Shown here: piece after piece, positions 53,464 to 62,312 of the stretch
Position numbering within the stretch: position 1 is the first letter of the stretch
How the letters are laid out: each line of letters begins with the position of its first letter
NCBI GenBank assembly: GCA_000824805.1
Contig: CCNA01000060.1
Coordinates: 124,001 to 188,000 of the forward strand
DNA length: 64,000 bases
Direction of reading: 5' to 3'
Origin: Mesorhizobium sp. SOD10
GTDB taxonomy: Bacteria; Pseudomonadota; Alphaproteobacteria; Rhizobiales; Rhizobiaceae
Program-made: the position numbers and the translations under genes
Notes under the pieces: generated by a model
What the model was told of the DNA's origin: nothing
Database searches by the model: none
The model's input: the letters and a program-made list of their open reading frames with translations, nothing else

Positions 53464-53515
53464 TTGACAATGCATAACCGAAAAGTTATGAATAACTCAT
53501 AACTGAAAGGTTATT
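53464..53515 (+). promoter_or_regulatory. Sigma-70-type promoter overlapped by tandem palindromes
   Basis: TTGACA (53464-53469) and TATGAA (53487-53492) are separated by 17 bases. CATAAC-N6-GTTATG (53473-53490) fills the spacer and -10 region, and a second copy CATAAC-N6-GTTATT (53498-53515) follows 25 bases later. This looks like a promoter repressed by a dimeric regulator binding the palindromes. No regulator gene is adjacent. Confidence 0.7.
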
Positions 53516-53550
53516 GATTGATGCGAGCCTATTGGCTGAGGAGACCTACG

Positions 53551-54006
53551 ATGGAAGCGAGATTGAAGAACCCGGTGATGCTCATTCCCGGCGCGCTGCA
53601 GGCGCTGCTGGCGCTCGACAAATCGACCGAAGCCGGCGACGTGCCTTATGTGACGCGGAAGCTCATTCATCTGCGCGCCAGCCAGATCAATGCCTGCGCC
53701 GTCTGCGTCGACATGCATGCGCGTGAGTTGAAGAAGGCAGGCGAGAAGGACGAGCGGATCTTTGCCGTGTCGGCATGGCGGGAGACGCCTTACTTCAACG
53801 AAGCCGAACGCGCAGCGCTTGCGCTGACGGAAGCCGCGACGCGGCTGGCCGACCGCTCCGACGCTGTGCCGGACGGCGTCTGGGACGAGGCCGCGCGTCA
53901 CTATGACGACAAGGCGCTCGCCGCCCTGGTGATCCAGATCGCGCTGATCAACGCCTTCAACCGCCTGAACGCCACGACGCGGCAACCGGTGGGCGCCTGG
54001 GGGTGA
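53551..54006 (+). CDS. Carboxymuconolactone decarboxylase family protein, AhpD-like
   Basis: A 151-residue helical protein of the CMD/AhpD family. The redox motif CAVCVDMHARELKKAG (CxxC with a following histidine, about residues 49-64) indicates peroxidase-type rather than decarboxylase activity. The start at 53551 has GAGGAGA upstream. The promoter region carries two CATAAC-type palindromes, so the gene is probably induced by a specific signal. Redox defence is inferred from the motif. Confidence 0.87.
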   Translation: MEARLKNPVMLIPGALQALLALDKSTEAGDVPYVTRKLIHLRASQINACAVCVDMHARELKKAGEKDERIFAVSAWRETPYFNEAERAALALTEAATRLADRSDAVPDGVWDEAARHYDDKALAALVIQIALINAFNRLNATTRQPVGAWG

Positions 54007-54025
54007 ATCGAGAGGAGGACGCTCG

Positions 54026-54457
54026 CTACTGTTTCAGGATCGTGTTCTTGGCGCCTCGCTCGACCTGGTCGATCACCAGGAGTTTCACCGGATCGGCGCC
54101 GATATTGGCGGCCTGGTGCCATTGTCCGATCATCTCGACGATAAAGTCGCCGGTCTTGTAGGTGTTGCTGGCGCCGCTCTCGACATTGGTGACCTTGAGC
54201 GTGCCTTGCTCGACATAGGCATAGCGCGGGAAGGGGTGCTTGTGCACCGGCAGCGTCGCGCCCGGCGCGATCTGATAGGATGAGACCTGAACCTCGACGT
54301 TCTTCTGCGGCAGCGTGATCGGCTGGCCGGACGCGGTCGTCGTCTTGGACGCCAGCGGCGTCACCACAACCGGCGTATTCGAGCTGTCTAGCGCGTTCGC
54401 GCTCGTCGTGAAACATGCCGCCGCCAAAAGCAGCGCCGATGTCGCGATGTTGTGCAT
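54026..54457 (-). CDS. Secreted cupin domain protein
   Basis: A 143-residue protein with a signal peptide (ending TTSANA, about 22 residues) and one cupin domain. Metal-type ligands are seen in VHKHPFPRYAYVEQG, with a second motif around GDFIVEMIGQWHQAANIG. Function is unknown; related proteins bind metals or small ligands in the periplasm. It follows the DHA2 pump gene on the same strand by 69 bases and may belong to the same transcript. Confidence 0.82.
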   Translation of the reverse strand: MHNIATSALLLAAACFTTSANALDSSNTPVVVTPLASKTTTASGQPITLPQKNVEVQVSSYQIAPGATLPVHKHPFPRYAYVEQGTLKVTNVESGASNTYKTGDFIVEMIGQWHQAANIGADPVKLLVIDQVERGAKNTILKQ

Positions 54458-54526
54458 GAAATTCCTCCAGAGATCGCCAGCTTGGCGCGGAGGACGCTAA
54501 GGCGCAAGCTCCGGACAATGGAATAG

Positions 54527-56125
54527 CTAACGCTTCGCCGGCACCTGTTTGGGCGGCCGCAGCAGCAGTGCAAACGGCACCAGCAGCGCTGTGATGATCG
54601 CGCAATAGAAGAAGACATCGACATAGGCGAGCAGCGAAGCCTGGCGGCCGATCTCCTGTCCGATCCAGCCCACGGCCTGCTGCCTGGCTTCGACCAGCGG
54701 CGAACCCTCGGCGACGAAATGGTCCGTCACCTGGCGAAGCGTCTGCTGATAGGTCTCGCTCGATTGCGCGGTGTGGCCGACCAGCACCGACTGGTGGAAC
54801 TGGGTGTTCTGGGCAATCACCGTGTTGGACAGCGACACGCCGATGCTGCCGCCGATGTTGCGGGCGACATTGATCAGCGAGGATGCCTGATCGGTCTTCT
54901 GCGGCGGCAGGCCGACATAGGCGGAGGTGGAGATCGGGATGAACAGGAACGGCAGGCCTATCATCATATAGATGCGCGCATAGGCGAAGAAACCGAAGCT
55001 GGCGTCGGGCGTGAGCGAGGTCATATGCCAGAGCGCGACCGCGACCACCGCCATGCCCAACATGATGAGGTAGCGCGGCTGAACCATCCCGGCGGCAAAG
55101 CCCGAGACCGGCATCAGCATGAGCATGGCGATGCCGCCCGGCATCATCGACAGACCGGAAAGGGTGGCGGTGTAGTCGAAGGTCGTCTGCTGCAACTGCG
55201 GCAAAAGCTGCGTGGTGCTGAAGAGCGCGGCGCCTACCGCCATCATGACGAGGAACGACATACCGAACTGCCGGCTGAAAAGCAGACGGATGTCGACGAT
55301 CGGATCGCGCCTCGTCCACTCCCACGGAACAAGCAGCAGGAACGACACCGCCGAGATCACGGCGAAAGTGGTGATGAAGGTCGAGGCGAACCAGTCGTTG
55401 CGTTGGCCTTCGTCGAGAAAGACTTCAAGGCAGCCGAGTGCCATCGCCACCAGGATGAAGCCGATCCAGTCGACCTTCAGCCCCTTGCTCAACCGCTCGC
55501 GGCGCTCGCGTTCGAGAATGTCGGGCTCGATGACCAGCCATTGCACGAGCGCCAGCGACATGATGCCGAACGGCACATTGATGAAGAAGATCCAGTGCCA
55601 TGAGAAATTATCGGTCAGCCAGCCGCCGATGGTCGGCCCGACCGTCGGCGCGACGATTACCGCAATGCCGTAAAGCGCAAAGGCCTGAGAGCGTTTCTCA
55701 GGCGGGAACGTGTCGGCGAGGATCGACTGCTCGCTCGGCGCCATGCCGCCGCCGCCGAGCCCCTGCAGGATGCGAAAGGCGATCAGCGTTGGTAAATTGG
55801 GCGCGAGCCCGCACAGCAGCGACGCCAGCGTGAAGGTCGCCACGCAGATCATGTAATAGCGCTTGCGGCCGATGACGCTGGTCAGCCAGCCGCTGACCGG
55901 AATGATGACGGAGTTGGCGACGAGATAGGTGGTGATCACCCATGTGCTCTCGTCCATGCCGGCGGCCAGGCTGCCGGCGATGTTGCGCAGCGCGACATTG
56001 GCGATCGAGGTGTCGAGCACCAGCATGAAGGTCGCGATCGAGACGACGATCGCGATCAGCCAGGGGTTGCGCCCGCCGGCGGCGGAACGGCTTTCGTTTC
56101 CCTGGACTGTCGCGGCATCGCTCAT
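54527..56125 (-). CDS. DHA2 family (EmrB/QacA) multidrug efflux transporter
   Basis: A 532-residue MFS transporter with 14 predicted helices. The motif C-type stretch and the DHA2 landmarks FMLVLDTSIANVAL in helix 1, GWLTSVIGRKRYY after helix 2 and GRNIGGSIGVSLSN-like RNIGGSIGV in helix 11 are clear. It should export drugs or natural products with the HlyD-type adaptor encoded upstream. The two genes overlap by four bases (ATGA). No TetR or MarR gene is beside them. Confidence 0.9.
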   Translation of the reverse strand: MSDAATVQGNESRSAAGGRNPWLIAIVVSIATFMLVLDTSIANVALRNIAGSLAAGMDESTWVITTYLVANSVIIPVSGWLTSVIGRKRYYMICVATFTLASLLCGLAPNLPTLIAFRILQGLGGGGMAPSEQSILADTFPPEKRSQAFALYGIAVIVAPTVGPTIGGWLTDNFSWHWIFFINVPFGIMSLALVQWLVIEPDILERERRERLSKGLKVDWIGFILVAMALGCLEVFLDEGQRNDWFASTFITTFAVISAVSFLLLVPWEWTRRDPIVDIRLLFSRQFGMSFLVMMAVGAALFSTTQLLPQLQQTTFDYTATLSGLSMMPGGIAMLMLMPVSGFAAGMVQPRYLIMLGMAVVAVALWHMTSLTPDASFGFFAYARIYMMIGLPFLFIPISTSAYVGLPPQKTDQASSLINVARNIGGSIGVSLSNTVIAQNTQFHQSVLVGHTAQSSETYQQTLRQVTDHFVAEGSPLVEARQQAVGWIGQEIGRQASLLAYVDVFFYCAIITALLVPFALLLRPPKQVPAKR

Positions 56126-57327
56126 CGTACCTTGACCGTCGGCACCACCGACATGCCGGGACCGAGATAGACGCCGGGCGGCTGGTCGAACACGATCTTG
56201 ACCGGCACGCGCTGCACCACCTTGACGAAATTACCGGTGGCGTTTTCGGCGGGCAGCAGGCTGAACGCCGTGCCGCTGCCGGCCTGGACGCTGTCGACAT
56301 GGCCATGGAAGGTCTTTTCCGGATAGGCGTCGATGGCGATGTCGACTGGTTGGCCCGGTCGCATCAGGTCGAGCTGCGTCTCCTTGAAATTGGCTTTCAC
56401 CCAGACCTCGTTGGGTACGAACATCATCAGCACCTGGCCAGGCTGCGCATAGGTGCCTTTTGCCGCCGTGATGTTGGTGGCGTGGCCGGCGACGGGCGCC
56501 GTGATGGTGGTGCGGGTGAGGGTGATCTTGGCCTGGTTTTCGGTGGCCTCAGTCTGCCGAAGCTTGGCTTCGGCACTCTTGCCTTGAGCCTGCAGAACAG
56601 CCAACTGGCTTTTCGCCGCCTCGACGTTGGCGTTGGCCGTGTCCAGCGCCGCCTGGTCTTGGCGCAGGGTCGAAGCAGCCTGCTGCGCCTGTTGTTGCGT
56701 CGCGGTGCCCTTGGCCAGGAGCTCACGGTTTCGCTGGTCCTCGGATTTGGCGAATTCGAGCGCCGCCTGCGCCTGCGCCACCTGCTTTTCGGCGGCATCG
56801 ATCTTGGCGTTCTGCGCCTCGGTCTGGGCCTGCACATTGGCAATATCGGCCCGCGCCGCAACCACGCCTGCTTCCGCCTGTTTGAGCGAGGCCTGATAAT
56901 CGCTGTCGTCGATGCGCAGAAGCACCGTGCCAGCCTCGACCGGCTGGTTGTCGGTGACGGCGATATCGGTGATGCGCCCGGCAATTTCCGCGCCGACCGT
57001 CACCGTGCGGGCGTCGATGAAGGCGTCGTCGGTCCATTCATACTGCCGTGCGTTGATCCACCAGATGACCACGGCCGCGATGACCAACAGGATGAGGATG
57101 GCGACGATCGCCGCCATATAGGGATGACGTCTGATGAGGCCGGGTTTGTTGCCGTCGGACGGAGTGTCATTCGCCTGCGTGTCTTGCGCGCGCTTGTCGT
57201 CCGCGCGCTCGTTTTCTACGCGTTTTTTGTCGCTCGGCGGCCATTGCTGCTGGTCGGACCGGGGCTGAGCCCGCACTTCTTCGGCGGGAGCGGTTTCGCG
57301 CTCTTTTCTTTCGGTTTTCGCGTCCAA
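56122..57327 (-). CDS. HlyD/EmrA family membrane fusion protein
   Basis: A 401-residue adaptor. A charged cytoplasmic N-terminus of about 70 residues precedes one membrane helix (MAAIVAILILLVIAAVVIWW). The periplasmic part has biotinyl-lipoyl halves around a coiled-coil hairpin (about 150-250, rich in Ala, Gln and Lys), then a beta barrel ending MSVVPTVKVR. It links the DHA2 pump to an outer-membrane channel not encoded here. The long acidic/basic N-terminus is somewhat unusual for EmrA. Confidence 0.9.
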   Translation of the reverse strand: MDAKTERKERETAPAEEVRAQPRSDQQQWPPSDKKRVENERADDKRAQDTQANDTPSDGNKPGLIRRHPYMAAIVAILILLVIAAVVIWWINARQYEWTDDAFIDARTVTVGAEIAGRITDIAVTDNQPVEAGTVLLRIDDSDYQASLKQAEAGVVAARADIANVQAQTEAQNAKIDAAEKQVAQAQAALEFAKSEDQRNRELLAKGTATQQQAQQAASTLRQDQAALDTANANVEAAKSQLAVLQAQGKSAEAKLRQTEATENQAKITLTRTTITAPVAGHATNITAAKGTYAQPGQVLMMFVPNEVWVKANFKETQLDLMRPGQPVDIAIDAYPEKTFHGHVDSVQAGSGTAFSLLPAENATGNFVKVVQRVPVKIVFDQPPGVYLGPGMSVVPTVKVR

Positions 57328-57420
57328 GACAACGGAACCCAGAATCGTTGCCCCCTCGCAGCAGGGTCAACGGGTGGTTTCCGCAAAGGTTCCTGTCGCC
57401 GAATGCCGGGCGGGCACCCG

Positions 57421-58194
57421 TTAGCCCGCCATCCAGCCGCCGTCCACCATCAGGTTTATGCCGGTGACGTAGCTCGCCATGTCGCTGGCGAGAAACAGCG
57501 CCGCGCCCGCCACGTCGTTCGGATGTCCGAGCCGCGGCCACGGCGTGCGGCGGAGCGAATAGTCGAGCGCGTCGGGGTCGTTGGCGACGCCGGGCTTGCC
57601 GGTGATGATCTTGCCCGGAGCGATGGCGTTGCAGACGATCAGGTCGTCGGCGTGGTCGACCGCGATCTGCCGCGTCATCTGCACGATGCCGCCCTTGCTC
57701 ACGGAGTAGGGAAAATCGCCGGGGCAGGCGACCATGCCGTGCTGCGAGGAGATATTGACGATGCGGCCGCGCACCTCGTTGACCGGTGCCTGGGTCAGCA
57801 TCTGCATGACGGCGCGCTTGTTGCAATAGAAGAAGCCGGTCAGATTGACGCCGATGACGCGGTTCCACTGTTCCGGCGTGGTCTCGATCAGGTTGGTGCT
57901 GGTGTAGATCGCGGCATTGTTCACCATCACGTCGAGCCGACCGAAGCGATCGATGGCTGCGCCGACAAGGGCGTCGACGGTGCTCCAGTCCGAGATGTCG
58001 GTTTTCATGTAGACGGCATTGCCGCCGGCGGAGCGGATCATATCCACAGTACTCTCGCCACCTTCGATTGCCTGTTCCACTGTGTCGGCGATGACGACGC
58101 GTGCGCCTTCGGCTGCGAATTTGAGCGCGATGGCGCGGCCGATGCCGGAGCTCGCTCCGGTGACGATGGCGGTTTTGTCTGCGAGCAAGGCCAT
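57421..58194 (-). CDS. Short-chain dehydrogenase/reductase, last gene of the catabolic operon
   Basis: A 257-residue classical SDR. The NAD(P) motif is TGASSGIG, followed by NNAAIYT, the catalytic serine in NISSQHG and the YSVSK pair. The C-terminal LMVDGGWMAG end is typical. The acidic-type loop at strand 2 (VIADTVEQ) favours NAD over NADP. It oxidises or reduces a hydroxyl on an unknown substrate. It begins five bases after the amidohydrolase stop and closes a six-gene minus-strand operon. MALLADK is taken as start; upstream extension is shadow. Confidence 0.88.
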   Translation of the reverse strand: MALLADKTAIVTGASSGIGRAIALKFAAEGARVVIADTVEQAIEGGESTVDMIRSAGGNAVYMKTDISDWSTVDALVGAAIDRFGRLDVMVNNAAIYTSTNLIETTPEQWNRVIGVNLTGFFYCNKRAVMQMLTQAPVNEVRGRIVNISSQHGMVACPGDFPYSVSKGGIVQMTRQIAVDHADDLIVCNAIAPGKIITGKPGVANDPDALDYSLRRTPWPRLGHPNDVAGAALFLASDMASYVTGINLMVDGGWMAG

Positions 58195-58199
58195 GGTGT

Positions 58200-59534
58200 T
58201 CAGCTTTCCCGGGTGACGATCTTCCCTTGCGCCGGGCCAACCAGCCGCCCTTCGCGCACGATCTCGCGGCCGCGCAGGAAAACACCGGCCAGCCGCGCTT
58301 TCACGGTCCAGCCGTCGAATGGCGTGTAGCCGGCCCGCGACACCTGCTCGGCGCTGGCGATGATGCCGGATCGGCGCGGGTCGAGGATCAGCAGATCGGC
58401 ATCGTAGCCGGCCGCAATGCGTCCCTTGCGCCGGCCGAGGCCGAAGCGCTCGGCCGGATTGCGGGAGCACATACGCACCAGATCGGGCAGCGCAATGAGC
58501 CCGTCGTCGACCAGTCTCAACATCGTTGGAAGCAGCGTCTGCAATCCCGGCATGCCGCCCGGGATGTCGGCGAAAGCAGCATAGCGCGCCCCCTTTTCGT
58601 TCGGCGCGTGCGGGGCGTGATCGGTAGCGACGATGTCGATCAAGCCCGCGCCCAGCGCGGCGCGCAGCGCGTCGACATCCTGCGGCGAGCGCAACGGCGG
58701 TGAAGCCTTGAGATTGGCGCCCTGTGTTTCGTAATCGCCAGCGGTGAAGAACAGATTCTGCGGCGTGGTCTCGACGCTGGCGTCAGCTATGCCGCGAAGC
58801 CGGGTCCAGGTCTCGACACCCAGTTCGGAATTGATCTGACGAACATGGATTCTTGCCTCGGTCGAAGCCGCGGCGACCAGCGCGCGGGCGATGCCGTTGG
58901 CTTCAGCCAGCGACGGCCGGCTGTCCAGGAAGGCGGTGATGGTGCCGGAGCGATCACGCTCGGAGCTACCTGTCAGGATCGACTGGTCGCCGGGGGAGAC
59001 GCCGATCAGCGTGTTGGCGCCGGCAAACGCTTTCACCGCCTCGGCAACCGCGTCGAGCGTTGCGAACAGGAAAGCATCCGGCACGTCGGCGGTGAATAGC
59101 TCGAACGACACCGGCGCAAGGTCGAGCAGGCGAGGAATGAGCGACAGGTCGCGGCTGACCACGGCCTGCAGGCCGACATCGACATGGATGCGGCTCTCGG
59201 TCATCGCCATCTTGTCCGCGAGTTGCTCGGCCGTCGCGGTCCAGGGCTCGTCGGTCGGCATGTCGAGCACCGTCGTCACGCCGCCAAGCGCCGCCGCATG
59301 GGTGCCGGAAGAGAAATCCTCCTTATGGGTCAGGCCGGGGTCACGCAGATGCGCGTGCGCATCGACCAGGCCGGGCAGCACGAAGCAGCCGGAGGCGTCG
59401 ACGACCGTCCTGGCTTCGGCGGCTTCGCCGGGCGCGATGATTGCCGCGACCTTGCCCGCGGCAATGCCGATATCGCCGCGGCGGAGGCCGTCGGCATTCA
59501 CCACCGTTCCATCGCGGATCAGCGTGTCGAACAT
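58200..59534 (-). CDS. Dihydroorotase/allantoinase-like cyclic amidohydrolase with altered metal site
   Basis: A 444-residue amidohydrolase in the dihydroorotase/allantoinase/hydantoinase family. The first metal pair H60 and H62 (VDAHAHLRDPG) and the catalytic aspartate in VATDHAPH are present. The lysine that is normally carboxylated to bridge the metals is replaced by E145 (SFELFTAD). The two later histidine regions read GVSPGDQ and IHVRQINS, so usual ligands seem missing. It may have a mononuclear site or a different activity. It lies three bases from the PuuE-like gene, suggesting joint action on a cyclic amide. Confidence 0.82.
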   Translation of the reverse strand: MFDTLIRDGTVVNADGLRRGDIGIAAGKVAAIIAPGEAAEARTVVDASGCFVLPGLVDAHAHLRDPGLTHKEDFSSGTHAAALGGVTTVLDMPTDEPWTATAEQLADKMAMTESRIHVDVGLQAVVSRDLSLIPRLLDLAPVSFELFTADVPDAFLFATLDAVAEAVKAFAGANTLIGVSPGDQSILTGSSERDRSGTITAFLDSRPSLAEANGIARALVAAASTEARIHVRQINSELGVETWTRLRGIADASVETTPQNLFFTAGDYETQGANLKASPPLRSPQDVDALRAALGAGLIDIVATDHAPHAPNEKGARYAAFADIPGGMPGLQTLLPTMLRLVDDGLIALPDLVRMCSRNPAERFGLGRRKGRIAAGYDADLLILDPRRSGIIASAEQVSRAGYTPFDGWTVKARLAGVFLRGREIVREGRLVGPAQGKIVTRES

Positions 59535-59537
59535 CTC

Positions 59538-60470
59538 TCAGCCGCGCTGCTCGAAGCGGGCATGATTCGCGTGCCAGAAGCGGGCTATGTCCTCGCGGCG
59601 TATGAAGGCGGCGCCGTCGCTCTTTTGGACATGCTCGATCACCTCGCGCAGGCCCGATGCCCGGTTGGGTTGGCCCGTCCAGCGGGCGTGAATGCCGATG
59701 GTCAGCATGCGGCCGCCAGTCTCGTCGGCTTCTGAGAGCATATAGTCGATGGCCGAGCGGCAGTCCTCGGCGAAGTCGCGCGGATTGCCGTAGCCCGGCG
59801 CGACGAGGTAGCGGCTGTCGTTGAGTGTCTTGGAATAGGGGACGACCAGGATCTCGGTGCCCCTGTGGTCGAGGAAATAGGGCAGGTCGTCGTTGCAGGG
59901 ATCGGAGTGGTAGAGGAAGCCGCCCTCCTCGACCAGAAGGTCGCGCGTGTTGACGCTGGGCAGCGAGCGGCAGTTCCAGCCTAGCGGGCGCTTCCCCAGC
60001 AGCTTCTCGTAGAGCGCGATCGCCTCGTGCAGGTGCCGTTCCTCCTCGCTGCGCTCCATCGTCGTGTAGTCGATCCAGCGCAGGCCGTGTCCGAGCAGGT
60101 CGTGGCGGCGACTCTTGATCCATTCGACGAAGGGCGGGTTGCGCTCCAGCGCCACGGCGCAGGCGGAGATGGTGACGGGGACGTCGTAGCGGTCGAACAG
60201 CCTGGCCAGGCGCCAGACACCGGCGCGACTGCCATATTCGAAATGCGTCTCGGTGCCGAGGTCGCGTACAGGCGGGCTCGAGGCGAGATTATACTCGCCC
60301 CAATTGTCGTTGCGGCCGTCTTCCAGCCAGTTGTACTCCGACCCCTCTTCGTAGTTCAGCACGAGGTTGACAGCGAGCTTGACGCCGCCCGGCCAGGTGA
60401 CGAAGGGCGGATGCGGGCCATAGCCGACAAAGTCGCGCGGCTGCTGCGCTTGCTGCGGATCGGTCGGCAT
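59538..60470 (-). CDS. Polysaccharide-deacetylase family protein, PuuE-like
   Basis: A 310-residue NodB-fold hydrolase closest in pattern to cofactor-free PuuE-type allantoinases. Marks are FVGYGPHPPFVTWPGGVKLAVN, the NYEEGSEYN loop and GRWIDYTTM-like LGHGLRWIDY. It probably opens a cyclic amide or removes an acyl group from a small molecule rather than acting on a polymer, as no signal peptide is present. It sits 27 bases after the epimerase gene and three bases before the amidohydrolase gene. Confidence 0.83.
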   Translation of the reverse strand: MPTDPQQAQQPRDFVGYGPHPPFVTWPGGVKLAVNLVLNYEEGSEYNWLEDGRNDNWGEYNLASSPPVRDLGTETHFEYGSRAGVWRLARLFDRYDVPVTISACAVALERNPPFVEWIKSRRHDLLGHGLRWIDYTTMERSEEERHLHEAIALYEKLLGKRPLGWNCRSLPSVNTRDLLVEEGGFLYHSDPCNDDLPYFLDHRGTEILVVPYSKTLNDSRYLVAPGYGNPRDFAEDCRSAIDYMLSEADETGGRMLTIGIHARWTGQPNRASGLREVIEHVQKSDGAAFIRREDIARFWHANHARFEQRG

Positions 60471-60497
60471 CGGCTGGTCTCCTCTGATCTCGTTGGC

Positions 60498-61520
60498 TCA
60501 GCTTTCGTTGGCGGCAATCCAGTCCATATAGGCGTGGAAGGCTTCTTTGCCGGGGCGCGGCCGCCACGCGGTGTCGCGCATGATGCGGGCGATGTCATAG
60601 GCGCCCCACATGCCGCCTTTCAGCGCCACATCCTGGACGATATTGGCGTCTTCGCCCGGCGTCACCTCGACCTTCAGTCCCGGGACGCGTTCGGCTGCCC
60701 AGCCGATGATCTCGCCGATGGTCTGGCTCGACCCGGAGCCGATATTGTAGTGGCGGTAGTTGAGGCGCGGCGCATCGATCAGCGCGAGGATCGCGGCGGC
60801 AACGTCGGTCGAGGCGACATAGTCGCCCACGGGCTCCAGGCTGTTCGGCCTGATCGTCTCGCCGGCCAAAGCCATATGCGCGACTCGGTTGGGAACATGA
60901 CGAAAATTGCGGCTCTCGGTGGCGCGGTCCATCGGGCCGTAGACGGAAGCAAGCCGCACCGAAACCGCCGGCAGGCCGAACAGGTCGGCATAGCGGTTGG
61001 TGACCATCTCGGAGGCGAATTTCGAGATGCCGTAGAGCGTCAGCGGCGCGACATAACCGTCTTCCGGCAGCGGCTCACCGCTCCAGTCCGGCCCATTGTG
61101 GCGGTAGACGGAACCGGAACTGACATAGATGAAGCGCTGGAGGCCTGGTCTCGCGCGCGCCCAATCCAGCATGCGCACGGTGCCCATCAGATTGACGTCG
61201 ACGATGCGGGCCGGGTCCTCGGCCTCGGGCTGGCGCTTTGCCTCCGTGGCGCTGCCGCGCGAGATCGGCGTGATCGTCGCGCCATGGACGATTGCCGTGA
61301 TGCCTTGCTCGTCGAGCCTCGCGGACCAGGCTTTCGGGTCAAGGATATCGGCGGAAATCACCGTCAGCCGGTCGCGCACCGGCGCGAAATGTCTTTCGGC
61401 GGCCGCGTCGAGGCCGGAGCGGTCGAGGATCACGGTGCGGGCTTGCGGATCGCGGTCCAGCCATGCGCGCGCAACCACGCTCATGACAAAGCCGGTGCCG
61501 CCGGTGACGAGCAGGGTCAT
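60498..61520 (-). CDS. NAD-dependent epimerase/dehydratase family protein
   Basis: A 340-residue extended SDR. The N-terminal nucleotide motif reads TGGTGFVMS: the third glycine of GxxGxxG is M13, an unusual change. The catalytic YGISK pair and upstream serine in YVSSGSVY are intact. Such enzymes act on nucleotide sugars or other hydroxy compounds. Being inside a cyclic-amide-type operon, it more likely works on a small catabolic intermediate. It lies 27 bases from each neighbour. Confidence 0.85.
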   Translation of the reverse strand: MTLLVTGGTGFVMSVVARAWLDRDPQARTVILDRSGLDAAAERHFAPVRDRLTVISADILDPKAWSARLDEQGITAIVHGATITPISRGSATEAKRQPEAEDPARIVDVNLMGTVRMLDWARARPGLQRFIYVSSGSVYRHNGPDWSGEPLPEDGYVAPLTLYGISKFASEMVTNRYADLFGLPAVSVRLASVYGPMDRATESRNFRHVPNRVAHMALAGETIRPNSLEPVGDYVASTDVAAAILALIDAPRLNYRHYNIGSGSSQTIGEIIGWAAERVPGLKVEVTPGEDANIVQDVALKGGMWGAYDIARIMRDTAWRPRPGKEAFHAYMDWIAANES

Positions 61521-61547
61521 GGGAACTCCTCTGAAAGGGTTTCGGGT

Positions 61548-62312
61548 TCAGCGCGTTGCATAGCCGCCGTCCACAAGCATGTCGGATCCGGTGACGAAGG
61601 ATGCGTCCGAGGAAAGCAGGAAGGCCGCCGCCGCGGCGATCTCGTCGGGATCGGCGATGCGGCCGAGCAGGTGGGCAGGCCCAAGGCCGGCATTGGCCGC
61701 CTCGAAATCGGCGAACCGGCGCAGCAGGCGTGTCGTCGCCACGGCGCCCGGCGACAGGCTGTTGACGCGGATATTCTCGGAAGCGTGATCGACCGCCATC
61801 GCCTTGGCGAGGTGGATCAAGCCGGCCTTGGCAGCGCAATAAGCCACCGCCTTGGTGGTCGCGACGCGTCCAAATTGCGAGCCGATGAAGACGACAGAGC
61901 CGCCGCCGCTCGCCGCAATCAGCGGCACAGCGAACTTGCTCATCAGAAAAGCGCCGGTCAGGCCGACATCGACCTCGTGCCGCCAGGCGCTCTCGTCGAG
62001 ATCGACGACGGTGGCGCTGGTAGAGGGCGCGGCGGCATTGTGCACCAGCCCGTCGAGCCGGCCGAATTCCTGCCGGGCGAAATCGACGGCCGCTTCCGCG
62101 GAATCCCCCTTCGTCACATCGCATTGGCAAGCGGCGGCGGCAGGGCCGAGCGCTTCGACAAGCTCGGTCGCCGGCCCGAGATCGTAATCCGCGCAGACCA
62201 CTCTCGCGCCTTCGGCAATACAGCGGCGGGCGATTGCCGCGCCGATGCCGCTGGCCGCGCCTGCGATCAGGATGACATTGCCCTCGAGGCGGTTCGTTGC
62301 TGCATCCGTCAT
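61548..62312 (-). CDS. Short-chain dehydrogenase/reductase, second gene of the catabolic operon
   Basis: A 254-residue classical SDR. Motifs are AGAASGIGAAIA (cofactor), VHNAAAPS, the serine in FIGSQFG and YCAAK. The C-terminus ends DMLVDGGYATR. The aspartate in VVCADYD after strand 2 suggests NAD. Its ATG overlaps the MFS gene stop by one base (TGATG), so it is translationally coupled to the transporter. It is a different SDR from the last gene of the operon, implying two separate redox steps. Confidence 0.88.
   Translation of the reverse strand: MTDAATNRLEGNVILIAGAASGIGAAIARRCIAEGARVVCADYDLGPATELVEALGPAAAACQCDVTKGDSAEAAVDFARQEFGRLDGLVHNAAAPSTSATVVDLDESAWRHEVDVGLTGAFLMSKFAVPLIAASGGGSVVFIGSQFGRVATTKAVAYCAAKAGLIHLAKAMAVDHASENIRVNSLSPGAVATTRLLRRFADFEAANAGLGPAHLLGRIADPDEIAAAAAFLLSSDASFVTGSDMLVDGGYATR

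Noticed and set aside
56299..58329. A 676-codon open frame on the plus strand
   Set aside because: It runs antisense to the EmrA-like and SDR genes, and both of those carry clear motifs. It is a product of codon bias.
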